Shown one piece after another: positions 1 to 7,100 of a DNA stretch of 9,485 bases. Position numbers and translations under genes: made by a program. Numbering within the stretch: the stretch's first letter is position 1; the number at the start of each line of letters is the position of its first letter. The notes under the pieces were generated by a model. The model was not told where the DNA came from, searched no databases, and was given only the letters and a program-made list of their open reading frames with translations. Origin of the DNA: CAYJBP01 sp964368605 (GTDB lineage Bacteria > Bacillota > Dehalobacteriia > UBA4068); contig CAYJBP010000099.1 in assembly GCA_964368605.1 (NCBI GenBank), forward strand, positions 1 through 9,485, read 5' to 3'.

Positions 1-20
1 ATTTTGCGCTATAGCTACGT

Positions 21-59
21 GCATAGCTGCGGCTTTGCGAAGCAAAGGCCAGCTAATGC
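21..59. repeat. Hairpin at the left edge
   Basis: The arms 21-28 and 51-59 are complementary with a one-base bulge. An inner stem pairs 33-38 with 42-47 around a GAA loop, and 31-32 can pair with 49-50. The hairpin lies eight bases left of the larger folded element at 67-381 and may belong to the same transcript or mobile unit. No T-run follows on either strand, so it is not an obvious terminator. Its function is unknown. Confidence 0.45.
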
Positions 60-66
60 TTGCGCT

Positions 67-381
67 AAGGCCGCATAACTCGTCGCTTGCCACTAGGGAT
101 GCGAATTCATACGTTTTTAAGATAATGCCGGCAGCGAATATTGAAAATATAATTAATCTTTTTTGCTAATTTTTGCTAATAAGAATATTTTTGCGCATTA
201 TCTTAAAAATGCGCAGCAGTTTTGAGCTAAATACAGTGGATAGATAGTGGAGCAGATGCCGCTTTTCATAGCAGCGCTATGGGAAGTGGTAGCTGTACTG
301 CTAGCTGCCGCTGTATTTAGCGCAAAACCGTGTGAAGCTCGTATCCCTGGTGGCTATTAGCTCCTCAAACATTGCGGCCTT
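67..381 (+). ncRNA. Candidate structured RNA or MITE-like element with three-way junction
   Basis: Nested inverted repeats close a branched fold. The outer stem pairs 67-75 with 373-381 (9 bp, perfect). The second stem pairs 89-103 with 340-354 and continues as 106-113 with 329-336. Two arms leave this junction: 114-128 with 195-209 (15 bp, perfect), and 220-239 with 308-327 (20 positions, one mismatch). The second arm carries a further hairpin, 257-272 with 276-291. Departures from Watson-Crick pairing at 94/349, 101/342, 110/332, 237/310, 258/290, 261/287, 265/283 and 266/282 are all G-U in plus-strand RNA; they would be A-C in minus-strand RNA. No gene or convincing ORF overlaps. The loop of the A/T-rich arm has a perfect 10-bp tandem repeat (161-170, 171-180). 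I do not recognise it as RNase P, tmRNA, 6S or SRP RNA. A non-autonomous mobile element with a palindromic body is the main alternative. No promoter was identified; any start lies near or beyond the left edge. Confidence 0.4.
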
Positions 382-434
382 TATTTTCTGTTTCCAGACG
401 GGGCAAAAACCGCCCCACCTGAAAACATAAAATA
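382..434. repeat. Long hairpin abutting the structured element
   Basis: Positions 382-397 pair with 419-434 (14 of 16), and after a small internal loop 400-404 pairs with 412-416 around a 7-base loop. It begins on the base after the closing stem of the 67-381 fold. It has a G+C-rich tip on an A/T-rich base, but no uninterrupted T-run follows 434, so a classical terminator is only possible, not shown. One mismatch (394/422) would be G-U on the minus strand, so strand is undecided. Confidence 0.45.
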
Positions 435-503
435 CCGCTCCAACTACTTTTTGCTAGTTTAATAAATTATCCTATTCGCTAGTTGCTTTTGATATATTGA
501 CTT

Positions 504-682
504 ATCTTCGCTTGTTAGTCCTTTAGGGGCATTTAGCCTAATCTTCGCTTGTTATTCTTTTAGGGCATTCAACCCCAGCTTATGCGCTCCATTTTGTAGG
601 GGAGGGCTTCCATGCCCTCCCGCTTCGCTAACTAGCCCTTTAGGGTACTCAACCCCAGCTCACGCACCCCATTTCGTAGGGG
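504..682. repeat. Three imperfect repeat units, about 36 and 80 bp apart
   Basis: The block ATCTTCGCTTGTTA occurs at 504-517 and 541-554, and a diverged form starts near 623. The second and third units continue in parallel: a CTTTTAGGG-like segment, then CAACCCCAGCT, a short variable stretch, CATTTYGTAGGG and a hairpin. The first unit is shorter and lacks the last parts. Each copy contains a small CCTTTAGG-type palindrome. Nothing here is coding. The pattern fits an interspersed intergenic repeat family; a related copy lies near the right end of the window. Confidence 0.55.
590..622. repeat. Interspersed palindromic element, copy 1
   Basis: A conserved flank CATTTTGTAGGG leads into a hairpin: 600-607 pairs with 614-621 (8 bp) around the six-base loop 608-613. 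Two other copies (670-696 and 9374-9404) keep the flank but have different stems that remain self-complementary. This is typical of short dispersed palindromic repeats in bacterial intergenic DNA. Confidence 0.6.
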
Positions 683-696
683 CGACCTGCGCGCCC
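670..696. repeat. Interspersed palindromic element, copy 2
   Basis: The flank CATTTCGTAGGGG is followed by the stem 680-684 with 692-696 (GGGCG/CGCCC) around a 7-base loop. It sits 80 bp after copy 1 as part of the tandem unit. A degenerate relative (CCCCT/AGGGG, 726-730 with 737-741) lies just before the end of the patatin gene and may be the remnant of another copy. Confidence 0.55.
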
Positions 697-764
697 ACTT
701 ATGCCCAATTTACCCCGAATTGCTCCCCCTAATTACAGGGGCTACACCTGCCTCAATTCCCTAC

Positions 765-1604
765 TTACACCTTGCCAAAACCATCAATCATGGCTATTAG
801 CTCGTCTATATGCTCATTGGCGGCTTGCTCGCCTAAATCCATGGCCTCGCTTATTTTGTCGGCTTTTAACATCTCCATAAAATAAGGAATCGGCCTTAAA
901 ATTAAATCGGCCTCGATTTGCTCATTCGCTGCCGTTGCTATCTCCAGCGAACGTGTTATTATCTCGATCATGTTCTTTGGCTCGCGATAATCCGGGCTTG
1001 ATAAATCAATTGCCAATACTATGTCCGCTCCCATCGACCGCACTATGTCGCTTGGGCAATTATTCAGTAAAAAACCGTCCACCAATAACATGTCTTTATA
1101 TCTAACCGGCGTAAAAACCCCCGGTATCGCCGAGGATGCCTGTACCGCTATCGCCGTATCGCCTTGATCAAAAACTACTTTTTTCCAGCTTATTAAATCT
1201 ACCGCCACAATTTTAAGCGGTATATCCATTTGCTCGATTTTTTTACCCTTGGTGCAGGTATGAATAAGCTCGGCATAAGCATTGCCGGATATTAAACCTT
1301 TCCTGCCGGGACGTAATCTTACCAGGCTTTCTAAATCCATTTTTTTGAAGATTAGCTCTATCATATCCCAACTGTAACCCGAGGCATAAAGCGCCGCTAC
1401 CGCCGAACCCACCGACGTGCCGGCCACCATATCGGCCTTGATATTATGCTTGGCCAAAACCTTTAATACCCCAATATGGGCAGCACCTTTAAAGCCGCCG
1501 CCGCCAAAAGCAATACCAATTTTTGGCGGCGACGGCATAATTTGAGGGCTTGCTTTGGGAATAATAGCTTCCGGTTTAGTAAATAAATTTTTCCAAAAAG
1601 CCAT
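765..1604 (-). CDS. Patatin-like phospholipase family protein (RssA/NTE type)
   Basis: This 279-residue protein has the patatin fold signatures in order: the glycine-rich oxyanion loop GGGGFKG at residues 34-40, the nucleophile elbow GTSVG with Ser64, and the second member of the Ser-Asp dyad at Asp176. The residue after the Asp-Gly is Phe (DGF), where DGG or DGA is usual. No signal peptide or membrane segment is seen, so it is probably a cytoplasmic or peripheral hydrolase of phospholipid or lysophospholipid acyl esters; the substrate is unknown. Length is typical of short bacterial RssA-like proteins. The start at 1604 is supported by an AGGAG site a few bases upstream. It follows dapL by 18 bp and is probably the last gene of the dapF-dapL transcript, though no lipid-related neighbour explains the pairing. 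No clear T-rich terminator follows. Confidence 0.85.
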   Translation of the reverse strand: MAFWKNLFTKPEAIIPKASPQIMPSPPKIGIAFGGGGFKGAAHIGVLKVLAKHNIKADMVAGTSVGSAVAALYASGYSWDMIELIFKKMDLESLVRLRPGRKGLISGNAYAELIHTCTKGKKIEQMDIPLKIVAVDLISWKKVVFDQGDTAIAVQASSAIPGVFTPVRYKDMLLVDGFLLNNCPSDIVRSMGADIVLAIDLSSPDYREPKNMIEIITRSLEIATAANEQIEADLILRPIPYFMEMLKADKISEAMDLGEQAANEHIDELIAMIDGFGKV

Positions 1605-1622
1605 AATACTCCTATTTAAAAA

Positions 1623-2798
1623 TTAAAACTCAACCTTGCCCAAAGCCTTCTTAAGACGGGCAATGGCCTCTTTCATCAAATGCTCTTCTACCGTTAATGT
1701 TGCTCTAAAATAACCCTCGCCGGCCTCGCCATAACCATTGCCCGGGGTGATGATAATACCGGCCTCTTCCAATACCAGCTCGGCAAAAGATGCCGAAGTA
1801 TGGCCTTTAGGTACCGGCGCCCAAACATAAAAGGTAGCTTTAGGATAACTTAAATTCCAGCCCATATCGTTTAAGCCGCCTACCAAAATATCACGGCGAG
1901 CACCATAAATGGCCTGCGAATCCTCCACTATGCGCTTATACTGCTTTAAACCCTCAATGCCGGCATACTGCACAGCCTGAAAAGCACCGCTATCTACATT
2001 AGATTTATACCTGGCCAGCATCTGTACAGCCTCGGGATTGCCCACGCAAAAGCCCACGCGCCAGCCGGTCATATTAAAGGGCTTAGAGCAAGAACCAAAC
2101 TCAATAGCCACATCCTTAGCACCCGGTATTTGCAAAATGCTGGGCGCTACATAGCCATCATAAGTCATCTCGGAATAGGCATTATCATGGCAAAGCAATA
2201 AATTATGCTTGCGAGCAAAGGCTACTGCTTCCTCAAAAAAGGCTAAATCGCAGGTAGCACCGGTAGGATTATTAGGATAATTTAACCACAAAATTTTAGC
2301 CTTGGCCAAAACATCGGCCGGGATTTTGCTAAAATCGGGCAAAAAGCCATTGGCAGCCTCTAGCGGCATAAAATAATTTTCGCCGCCGGCTAACATGGTG
2401 GCAGTGGAATAAACCGGATAGGACGGATCGGGAACTAAATTGATATCGCCCGGGTTTACATAGCAATAATTGATATTGGCAATACCTTCTTTAGAGCCGA
2501 TTAAAGAGGTTACTTCCTGCTTGGGGCAAATCTCTACCCCAAAGCGGTCTTGATAAAAATCGGCCACTGCTTGCCTAAAGCTAAGCATACCCTGCGAGGA
2601 CGGATATTGATGATTGGCCTTATCCAAAGCGGTTTTGGCCAAAACTTCGATTAATTGAGGCGGTGTGGGCAAATCGGGATCGCCGATGCCTAAGCTGATA
2701 ATATCAACACCGGCAGCCCTTTTTTCTTCAATTTTCTTTTCGATACGGGCAAAAAGATAAGGGGGGATTGTTTTCATGCGGTTTGCTTCTGTGATCAT
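1623..2798 (-). CDS. dapL: LL-diaminopimelate aminotransferase
   Basis: The enzyme is a PLP-dependent class I/II aminotransferase that converts L-tetrahydrodipicolinate plus glutamate directly to LL-diaminopimelate, bypassing the acylated intermediates of the succinylase and acetylase routes. Support comes from the N-terminal block EANRMKTIPPYLFARIEKKI, the segment NYPNNPTG (173-180), the DNAY motif (205-208), the PLP lysine Lys239 in SKPFNMTGWRVG, and the carboxylate-binding Arg365. At 391 residues it is about full length for DapL. A strong AGGAGGT site about 10 bases upstream supports the start at 2798; Met8 is a weaker alternative. Upstream is dapF, the next enzyme of the pathway, with a 55-bp gap, so the two are probably co-transcribed. 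A related aminotransferase of other specificity is possible but unlikely given the DapF neighbour. Confidence 0.92.
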   Translation of the reverse strand: MITEANRMKTIPPYLFARIEKKIEEKRAAGVDIISLGIGDPDLPTPPQLIEVLAKTALDKANHQYPSSQGMLSFRQAVADFYQDRFGVEICPKQEVTSLIGSKEGIANINYCYVNPGDINLVPDPSYPVYSTATMLAGGENYFMPLEAANGFLPDFSKIPADVLAKAKILWLNYPNNPTGATCDLAFFEEAVAFARKHNLLLCHDNAYSEMTYDGYVAPSILQIPGAKDVAIEFGSCSKPFNMTGWRVGFCVGNPEAVQMLARYKSNVDSGAFQAVQYAGIEGLKQYKRIVEDSQAIYGARRDILVGGLNDMGWNLSYPKATFYVWAPVPKGHTSASFAELVLEEAGIIITPGNGYGEAGEGYFRATLTVEEHLMKEAIARLKKALGKVEF

Positions 2799-2853
2799 TT
2801 AAGTAATTACCTCCTGGAATAAAATATATCTTAATTTAAAAATAAGAGCTTTT

Positions 2854-3687
2854 TTAACCCAAATATTCGCCGGTGCTAATATAAGCGGCAGGGCCTGTCA
2901 TATAAATATGCTGATTATCACGCCATTCAATCTCTAAAGAGCCATAGCGCAGTTTAACTTCTACTTTGTTTTTGGTATAGCCATTAACAATGGCGGCCAC
3001 GGTGGCGGCACAAGCGCCAGAGCCGCAAGCTGCGGTTTCGCCACAGCTTCTTTCCCAAACACGCATGGCTATTTTGTCGTCGCTTAAAAGTTGAATAAAT
3101 TCTACATTGGTTTTGGCCGGGAATAATTCATGGGTTTCGATTTGAGGTCCAATTTTTTCTACGGGGAAATTCTCCAAATCGTCGTCAACAAAAATCACGC
3201 AATGGGGATTACCCATCGAAACCAAGGTAACATAAAACATCCTGGCATAAACCAATAAAGGCGCACTAACCACCCTAGAGCCGGTAAAATTAGCCGGGAT
3301 TTCGGAGGGATTAAGGCGGGGAATACCCATATCCACGCAAACAATTTGTTTTTCGCTATCGATAATATGGGGCGAAACGGGGCCGGCTAGGGTATCGAAA
3401 ACGAATTGATCATCTTTAACAATGCCTTGGTCTTTAGCAAAAAGGGCAGCAGCCCGCAGGCCATTGCCGCACATTTCGGCCTGAGAGCCATCATAATTAT
3501 AGATAACAAACTCGGCGGCAGCACCTGTGGTGCTGGGTTTAAGAATAATCAAACCATCGGCACCAACCCCTAAATGGCGATGGCATATTTTTTGGGAAAA
3601 GCTGTTTAAGTCTGCCGGCAAAGTTTCCTCAAAGGCATTAACCATCACAAAATCATTACCTAGGCCATGCATTTTTGCGTATTTCAT
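2854..3687 (-). CDS. dapF: Diaminopimelate epimerase
   Basis: This cytoplasmic, cofactor-independent epimerase converts LL-diaminopimelate to meso-diaminopimelate, the lysine precursor and peptidoglycan cross-linking residue. Both catalytic cysteines are visible: Cys73 in DGSQAEMCGNGLRA and Cys221 in GETAACGSGACA. The N-terminal MHGLGNDFV block is typical, and 277 residues is normal length. The start at 3687 is preceded by GAGGTGAT at good spacing. It is the first gene of the dapF-dapL-patatin group; a possible promoter lies about 70-100 bp upstream. I saw no lysine riboswitch in the upstream gap. Confidence 0.95.
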   Translation of the reverse strand: MKYAKMHGLGNDFVMVNAFEETLPADLNSFSQKICHRHLGVGADGLIILKPSTTGAAAEFVIYNYDGSQAEMCGNGLRAAALFAKDQGIVKDDQFVFDTLAGPVSPHIIDSEKQIVCVDMGIPRLNPSEIPANFTGSRVVSAPLLVYARMFYVTLVSMGNPHCVIFVDDDLENFPVEKIGPQIETHELFPAKTNVEFIQLLSDDKIAMRVWERSCGETAACGSGACAATVAAIVNGYTKNKVEVKLRYGSLEIEWRDNQHIYMTGPAAYISTGEYLG

Positions 3688-3755
3688 GATATCACCTCGT
3701 ATTTTTTTATATTTAGGGCAATTTGCACATAATAAGATAAAATCAGTTTACGCTA

Positions 3756-3785
3756 ATCATACCATAAAACAGGCTATTAATACAA
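3756..3785 (-). promoter_or_regulatory. Possible promoter for dapF
   Basis: Read on the minus strand, TATGAT (3761-3756, 5 of 6 to TATAAT) lies 18 bp after TTGTAT (3785-3780), a weak -35 box (TTG only). It is the best candidate in the 242-bp gap between dapF and the upstream operon's terminator. The rest of the gap is A/T-rich without clear structure. Confidence 0.35.
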
Positions 3786-3892
3786 GGGGAAATTGGCAAA
3801 ATTTTGGTTTAATTTTCAACTTTTGCAGGAAAAATGCCAGAAGAAAGGCAAGCTAATATTTAAAACCTAAAAATAAGCCAACTAAACTAAAT

Positions 3893-3923
3893 AAAAAAAA
3901 CAGGGGCTGCGACAGCCCCTGTT
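3893..3923 (-). terminator. Intrinsic terminator of the uptake operon
   Basis: A perfect 11-bp stem (3899-3909 with 3913-3923, AACAGGGGCTG/CAGCCCCTGTT) has a 3-base loop. In minus-strand RNA it is followed by an unbroken U-run. It begins only six bases after the ATPase gene ends, so it closes that operon and separates it from dapF. A-rich sequence on its other side could give some termination in the opposite direction. Confidence 0.93.
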
Positions 3924-3929
3924 AAAAAA

Positions 3930-4712
3930 CTATTTAACTTCATGTCCTAATGCAACACAAATATTTCGATTAGCCTGCTGATAATAACTTACAGCCAAAT
4001 CAATATCATATAGGTTGCTTAATTCGGTTTCGGTCATAATATCTTGCGGTAGGCCTACCCTAAATTGGCCATCTTTATCCAGCAAGCCCACATAGCCATC
4101 AAGATAAAAAACATGGTCGGGGGTATGGGTGGTCATAATAACGGTATAGCCCATATCGGCTAGTTGCTTTACCAGCTCTATGGCCCTTAGCTGATTGCCA
4201 AAATCTAAATGGGCGGTTGGCTCATCCAGCAAAATTATTTGCGGATTTTGGGCTATTACCCTGGCTATAGTGGCTTGCTGACGCTCGCCGCCGCTAATTT
4301 GGGTATAGGGCTTATAGGCCAAATGGCCAATCTTCATATCTTCTAAAGCCTTTTCGGCCAGCTGATAATCGGCGGCAGAGGGATTGCTAAAAAAACCGAT
4401 ATACGGCGTGCGCCCCATTACCACAAAATCGATAACCTCGTAATCATAAGTTGGATTATGATTTTGAGGCACATAGCCGATAAACTTAGCCAATTCCGGC
4501 AAACTTAATTGGTGTATATCCTGCTCGTCTACTAAAATTTGGCCGTTTTGAGGGGCAAATAAATTGGCCAGGCAGTTTAGCAAGGTGCTTTTACCTGCCC
4601 CGTTTTTACCCAAAATGGATAGCACATCGCCTTTTTTAAGGCTAAAATTAACATTGCTAAAAATATTTTCTCCATCCTGATAATGATAACTTAAATTTTT
4701 TACTTCAAGCAT
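3930..4712 (-). CDS. ABC transporter ATP-binding protein, FecE/BtuD family
   Basis: This 260-residue ATPase powers a type II importer for iron chelates, haem or corrinoids. All nucleotide-binding motifs are present: Walker A GKNGAGKST (35-43), Q-loop Gln83, signature ISGGERQQ (139-146), Walker B IILLDE (159-164), D-loop around AHLD (167-170) and switch His196. The sequence between Q-loop and signature (VMGRTPYIGFF) is typical of the FepC/FecE/BtuD group. An AAGGAT site about 7 bases before ATG supports the start at 4712. It is the last gene of the operon, separated from the permease by a 121-bp gap holding a long hairpin, so its level may be set separately from the rest. It would act as a homodimer on the cytoplasmic face of the permease. 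Confidence 0.92.
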   Translation of the reverse strand: MLEVKNLSYHYQDGENIFSNVNFSLKKGDVLSILGKNGAGKSTLLNCLANLFAPQNGQILVDEQDIHQLSLPELAKFIGYVPQNHNPTYDYEVIDFVVMGRTPYIGFFSNPSAADYQLAEKALEDMKIGHLAYKPYTQISGGERQQATIARVIAQNPQIILLDEPTAHLDFGNQLRAIELVKQLADMGYTVIMTTHTPDHVFYLDGYVGLLDKDGQFRVGLPQDIMTETELSNLYDIDLAVSYYQQANRNICVALGHEVK

Positions 4713-4740
4713 AGTAAATCCTTATTTTATGACCTATTTA

Positions 4741-4815
4741 TTTGGGGGAGAGCGGAGCGGCTTAAAGCCTTAGTAACTTGTTAATCAGACAATAACTTAA
4801 GCCAGCCGCCCCAAA
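4741..4815. repeat. Long imperfect hairpin between permease and ATPase genes
   Basis: The gap between the two transporter genes holds a 75-nt stem-loop: 4741-4746 with 4810-4815, 4752-4755 with 4806-4809, 4759-4765 with 4797-4803, and a looser inner stem (about 4772-4781 with 4789-4797). It has no T-run after it. A likely role is mRNA processing or protection from 3' exonucleases, which would lower ATPase expression relative to upstream genes. An inserted dispersed repeat is the alternative. Confidence 0.5.
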
Positions 4816-4833
4816 CTTAATAACTAAATAAAT

Positions 4834-5871
4834 TTAACGTATAGCCGTGCGTCCTTTGGCTAATAAATAAAAGTAAAAGGGGGCGCCGATTATGCCGGTA
4901 ATAATGCTAATTGGCAGCTCGGCGGTGGTTAAAGCACGGGCAATGGTATCGATGGCTATCATAAAGCAAGATCCCATCAGCATGGCAATAGGTAACATTT
5001 TGCGATTATCCGATCCGGCCAGCATTCTGCCCAAATGGGGGATAACTAAGCCAACCCAACCTACCGTGCCGGCCATACATACGGCGCTGGCCGTTAAAAA
5101 GGTAGAAAGGATAATGATAATGCGCCTGGTAGCCTTTACATTAATGCCTAAACTTTTGGCCTCGGCCTCGCCCAAAGAAAGCACATTTAGGCGAAAACGA
5201 ATAATTATCATTAAGGCTAAGGCGATGGCAATGCCCGGCCCCAGCAAAAGAATATCTTCCCAGGTGGTAGATGCTACCGAACCCATTGTCCAGTAAACAA
5301 TCTCGGCTAAGGCGGTATCGGGATCGGCAAAATAACGGATAATGCCCATAATCGAGGACATTAAACCCTCCACGATTACCCCGGCCAAAACCAGCACCAT
5401 TACCGAATCATTTTTGACAAAACGGGGAATGGTGGCCGTAATACTAACCGCAATAATGCCACCGATAAAGGCCCAGCCCTGAATTAAAGTGGCCGATAAG
5501 CCCAGGATTATACCTAAGGATGCACCAATTGCAGCACCCGAGGCCACACCCAATAAATCGGGCGAAACCATCGGATTTTTAAACATACCCTGATAAGCTG
5601 CCCCGGATACGGCCAAGGCCGCACCGATTAGCATGGCAGCAATGGTACGGGGCAAGCGCAAATTAAATACCACCGATTCCATGGTTGTATCCCAGGTTGG
5701 CTCTATACCAAAAGGCTTGGCTAATAAAATAGATAAAACCTGGCCAAAGCTAATATCATAACGGCCAATTGTAATTGCCGCCACCAAAAATACCAGCAAT
5801 AGGCCAACAAAAGCAAAGAGCATTAGCCGATAAAGCCATACTTTGCGCTTTTTGTAATCCTGATTAATCAT
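4834..5871 (-). CDS. Iron-chelate/corrinoid ABC transporter permease, FecCD/BtuC family
   Basis: This 345-residue polytopic membrane protein forms, as a dimer, the translocation path. Family hallmarks are the block after the second hydrophobic segment (GAALAVSGAAYQGMFKNPM, then SPDLLGVASGAAIGA) and the C-terminal GTVGWVGLVIPHLGRMLAGSDNR, which carries the helix contacting the ATPase. About nine to ten hydrophobic segments are visible after a basic N-terminus, and length is normal. Its ATG overlaps the stop codon of the substrate-binding gene by one base (TAATG) and lacks a strong own ribosome site, so translation is probably coupled. Only one permease gene is present, implying a homodimer. 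Confidence 0.92.
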   Translation of the reverse strand: MINQDYKKRKVWLYRLMLFAFVGLLLVFLVAAITIGRYDISFGQVLSILLAKPFGIEPTWDTTMESVVFNLRLPRTIAAMLIGAALAVSGAAYQGMFKNPMVSPDLLGVASGAAIGASLGIILGLSATLIQGWAFIGGIIAVSITATIPRFVKNDSVMVLVLAGVIVEGLMSSIMGIIRYFADPDTALAEIVYWTMGSVASTTWEDILLLGPGIAIALALMIIIRFRLNVLSLGEAEAKSLGINVKATRRIIIILSTFLTASAVCMAGTVGWVGLVIPHLGRMLAGSDNRKMLPIAMLMGSCFMIAIDTIARALTTAELPISIITGIIGAPFYFYLLAKGRTAIR

Positions 5872-7004
5872 TATTCCGGAAGAATTAAGGCTTCGCCATT
5901 AGGGCCATAACCATCAAGCATATATTGGGCATGCTGGTCGGTAAATTCTACACCGGCAAAGTTTAGGTAAAAGTTTTTGATTTCTTCAATCATATCTACT
6001 TCGAATAAATCGGGGTTGATTACCGAAGCGGCAAATTTAATTTGCATAGCACTTTCGGCGCCAAAGCGATCCCAGCCAAAGGTGCCGCAAGGATTTTTGT
6101 AAACGCGATCATTTACCAAGGCATTGATATTTTGCCAAGCCGGATCGGCCATTAATTCATCATATAATTCATGCTGGGCTTGGCCGCCGATAATAATAAC
6201 ATCGGGGTTTAAAGCCAAAATGGCCTCGGCCGAAACTTCGCCGCTATCTAAGGCCAAAACTTCGGAGGCATAAATGCCGCCGGCTAAGTCTACCCAGTGG
6301 TTTTGAATTTCGCCGGCATTCATGGTCGAATAAAGACCATTATTAGAATTGCCGGAAATATAATAAACAACAGGCTTGTCCTCTTCGGCTAAGCCGCTCA
6401 TAGCAGCGCTAACCTCGGCAATGCTATCATCAACATATTTGCTCCAAGCAGCGGCTTTATCTACAAATTCGCCGCCAAAGATATCGCCCATAATGGTAAT
6501 GGCTTGCTTCATGGTTTCATAGCCATCAAAGCCTAAATCTACAGCCGGTAAATTGGCATTAAGCAAAGTGGTTACGGTATCATTGCTGGAAGATATAATT
6601 AAATCGGGATCTAAGGCCAATAATTCCTCGGCATTATCGGTAGAGGTAGGCACATCGGCAATCGGCGGATAGATAAAATGCGCCCAGGTTAAGGTACGCG
6701 AATAATCGATAATGCCAACCAATTTATCGCCTGCGCCCAAACACATCATTGTGGATGTGGAGGAAGGCCATAAATTCATAACCGTATTAATTTCGGTGCT
6801 AATTTCTACTTCATTGCCTTCCATATCGGTGATGATACGGGTTGCGGCTTCTTCGGCGGCTTCATCTTCGGCAGGGGCTTCGGTTTCTGCTGCCTCTTCG
6901 GCTACCGGCTCTTCGGCAGGGGTTTCGGGCGCTTCTTCGCTACCGCAGGCGGCAACTAAACTTAAACTTAGGGCTAAACTTAAAAGCAATAATAACTTCT
7001 TCAT
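5871..7004 (-). CDS. Lipoprotein substrate-binding protein of an iron-chelate/corrinoid ABC transporter
   Basis: This 377-residue receptor has a lipoprotein signal peptide (MKKLLLLLSLALSLSLVAAC) with lipobox LVAAC and lipid-bearing Cys20, so it should be anchored on the outer face of the cytoplasmic membrane. Residues 21-55 are a Glu/Ala/Pro-rich acidic linker. The rest resembles the FecB/BtuF clamshell fold: the entry strand ITDMEGNEVEI, the ELLALDPDLIISSS motif of lobe one, and EAILALNPDVIIIGG of lobe two. The ligand (ferric chelate, haem, cobamide, other metal complex) cannot be read from the sequence. AAAGGAG six bases before ATG is a very strong ribosome site, in keeping with the high demand for binding protein. 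An inverted repeat lies just upstream. It is coupled to the permease by a one-base overlap. Confidence 0.9.
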   Translation of the reverse strand: MKKLLLLLSLALSLSLVAACGSEEAPETPAEEPVAEEAAETEAPAEDEAAEEAATRIITDMEGNEVEISTEINTVMNLWPSSTSTMMCLGAGDKLVGIIDYSRTLTWAHFIYPPIADVPTSTDNAEELLALDPDLIISSSNDTVTTLLNANLPAVDLGFDGYETMKQAITIMGDIFGGEFVDKAAAWSKYVDDSIAEVSAAMSGLAEEDKPVVYYISGNSNNGLYSTMNAGEIQNHWVDLAGGIYASEVLALDSGEVSAEAILALNPDVIIIGGQAQHELYDELMADPAWQNINALVNDRVYKNPCGTFGWDRFGAESAMQIKFAASVINPDLFEVDMIEEIKNFYLNFAGVEFTDQHAQYMLDGYGPNGEALILPE

Positions 7005-7020
7005 TTTTTTCTCCTTTAGT

Positions 7021-7085
7021 GTAAAAGGACTTGAACCAATACGCCCTTATTTAGGCAAAACCGTTTTGGTTCGAGTTCTTTTTAC
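7021..7085. repeat. Inverted repeat upstream of the lipoprotein gene
   Basis: Arms of 19 and 20 bases (7021-7039 and 7066-7085) pair almost throughout, with one bulge at 7083. Differences at 7028/7077 and 7032/7073 are G-U on the plus strand but A-C on the minus strand, the direction in which the operon is read. The spacer is 26 bases. It fills most of the 97-bp gap between methyltransferase and lipoprotein genes. It could stabilise the 5' end of a processed lipoprotein mRNA, be a protein-binding site, or be a decayed palindromic repeat. TATAAT on the minus strand (7094-7089) lacks a recognisable -35 box. Confidence 0.6.
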
Positions 7086-7100
7086 GATATTATATAAAAT

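Noticed and set aside
504..696. CRISPR array
   Set aside because: There are only three uneven, diverged units with spacings of about 36 and 80 bp, no uniform spacers, and no cas genes.
3527..3856. Plus-strand open frame of 109 codons overlapping the start of dapF
   Set aside because: Most of its upstream half is antisense to a well-supported dapF with both catalytic cysteines. The product has no recognisable motif, and no ribosome site was seen.
3688..3898. Lysine riboswitch upstream of dapF
   Set aside because: The gap is A/T-rich and lacks the conserved multi-helix core. Between the dapF start and the upstream operon's terminator no terminator hairpin is seen.
7021..7085. tRNA-like T-arm sequences (GGTTCGAGT and GGTTCAAGT on the two strands)
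   Set aside because: The flanking five-base stems do not pair as a T-arm, and no acceptor, D-arm or anticodon arm is present. The resemblance comes from the palindrome.
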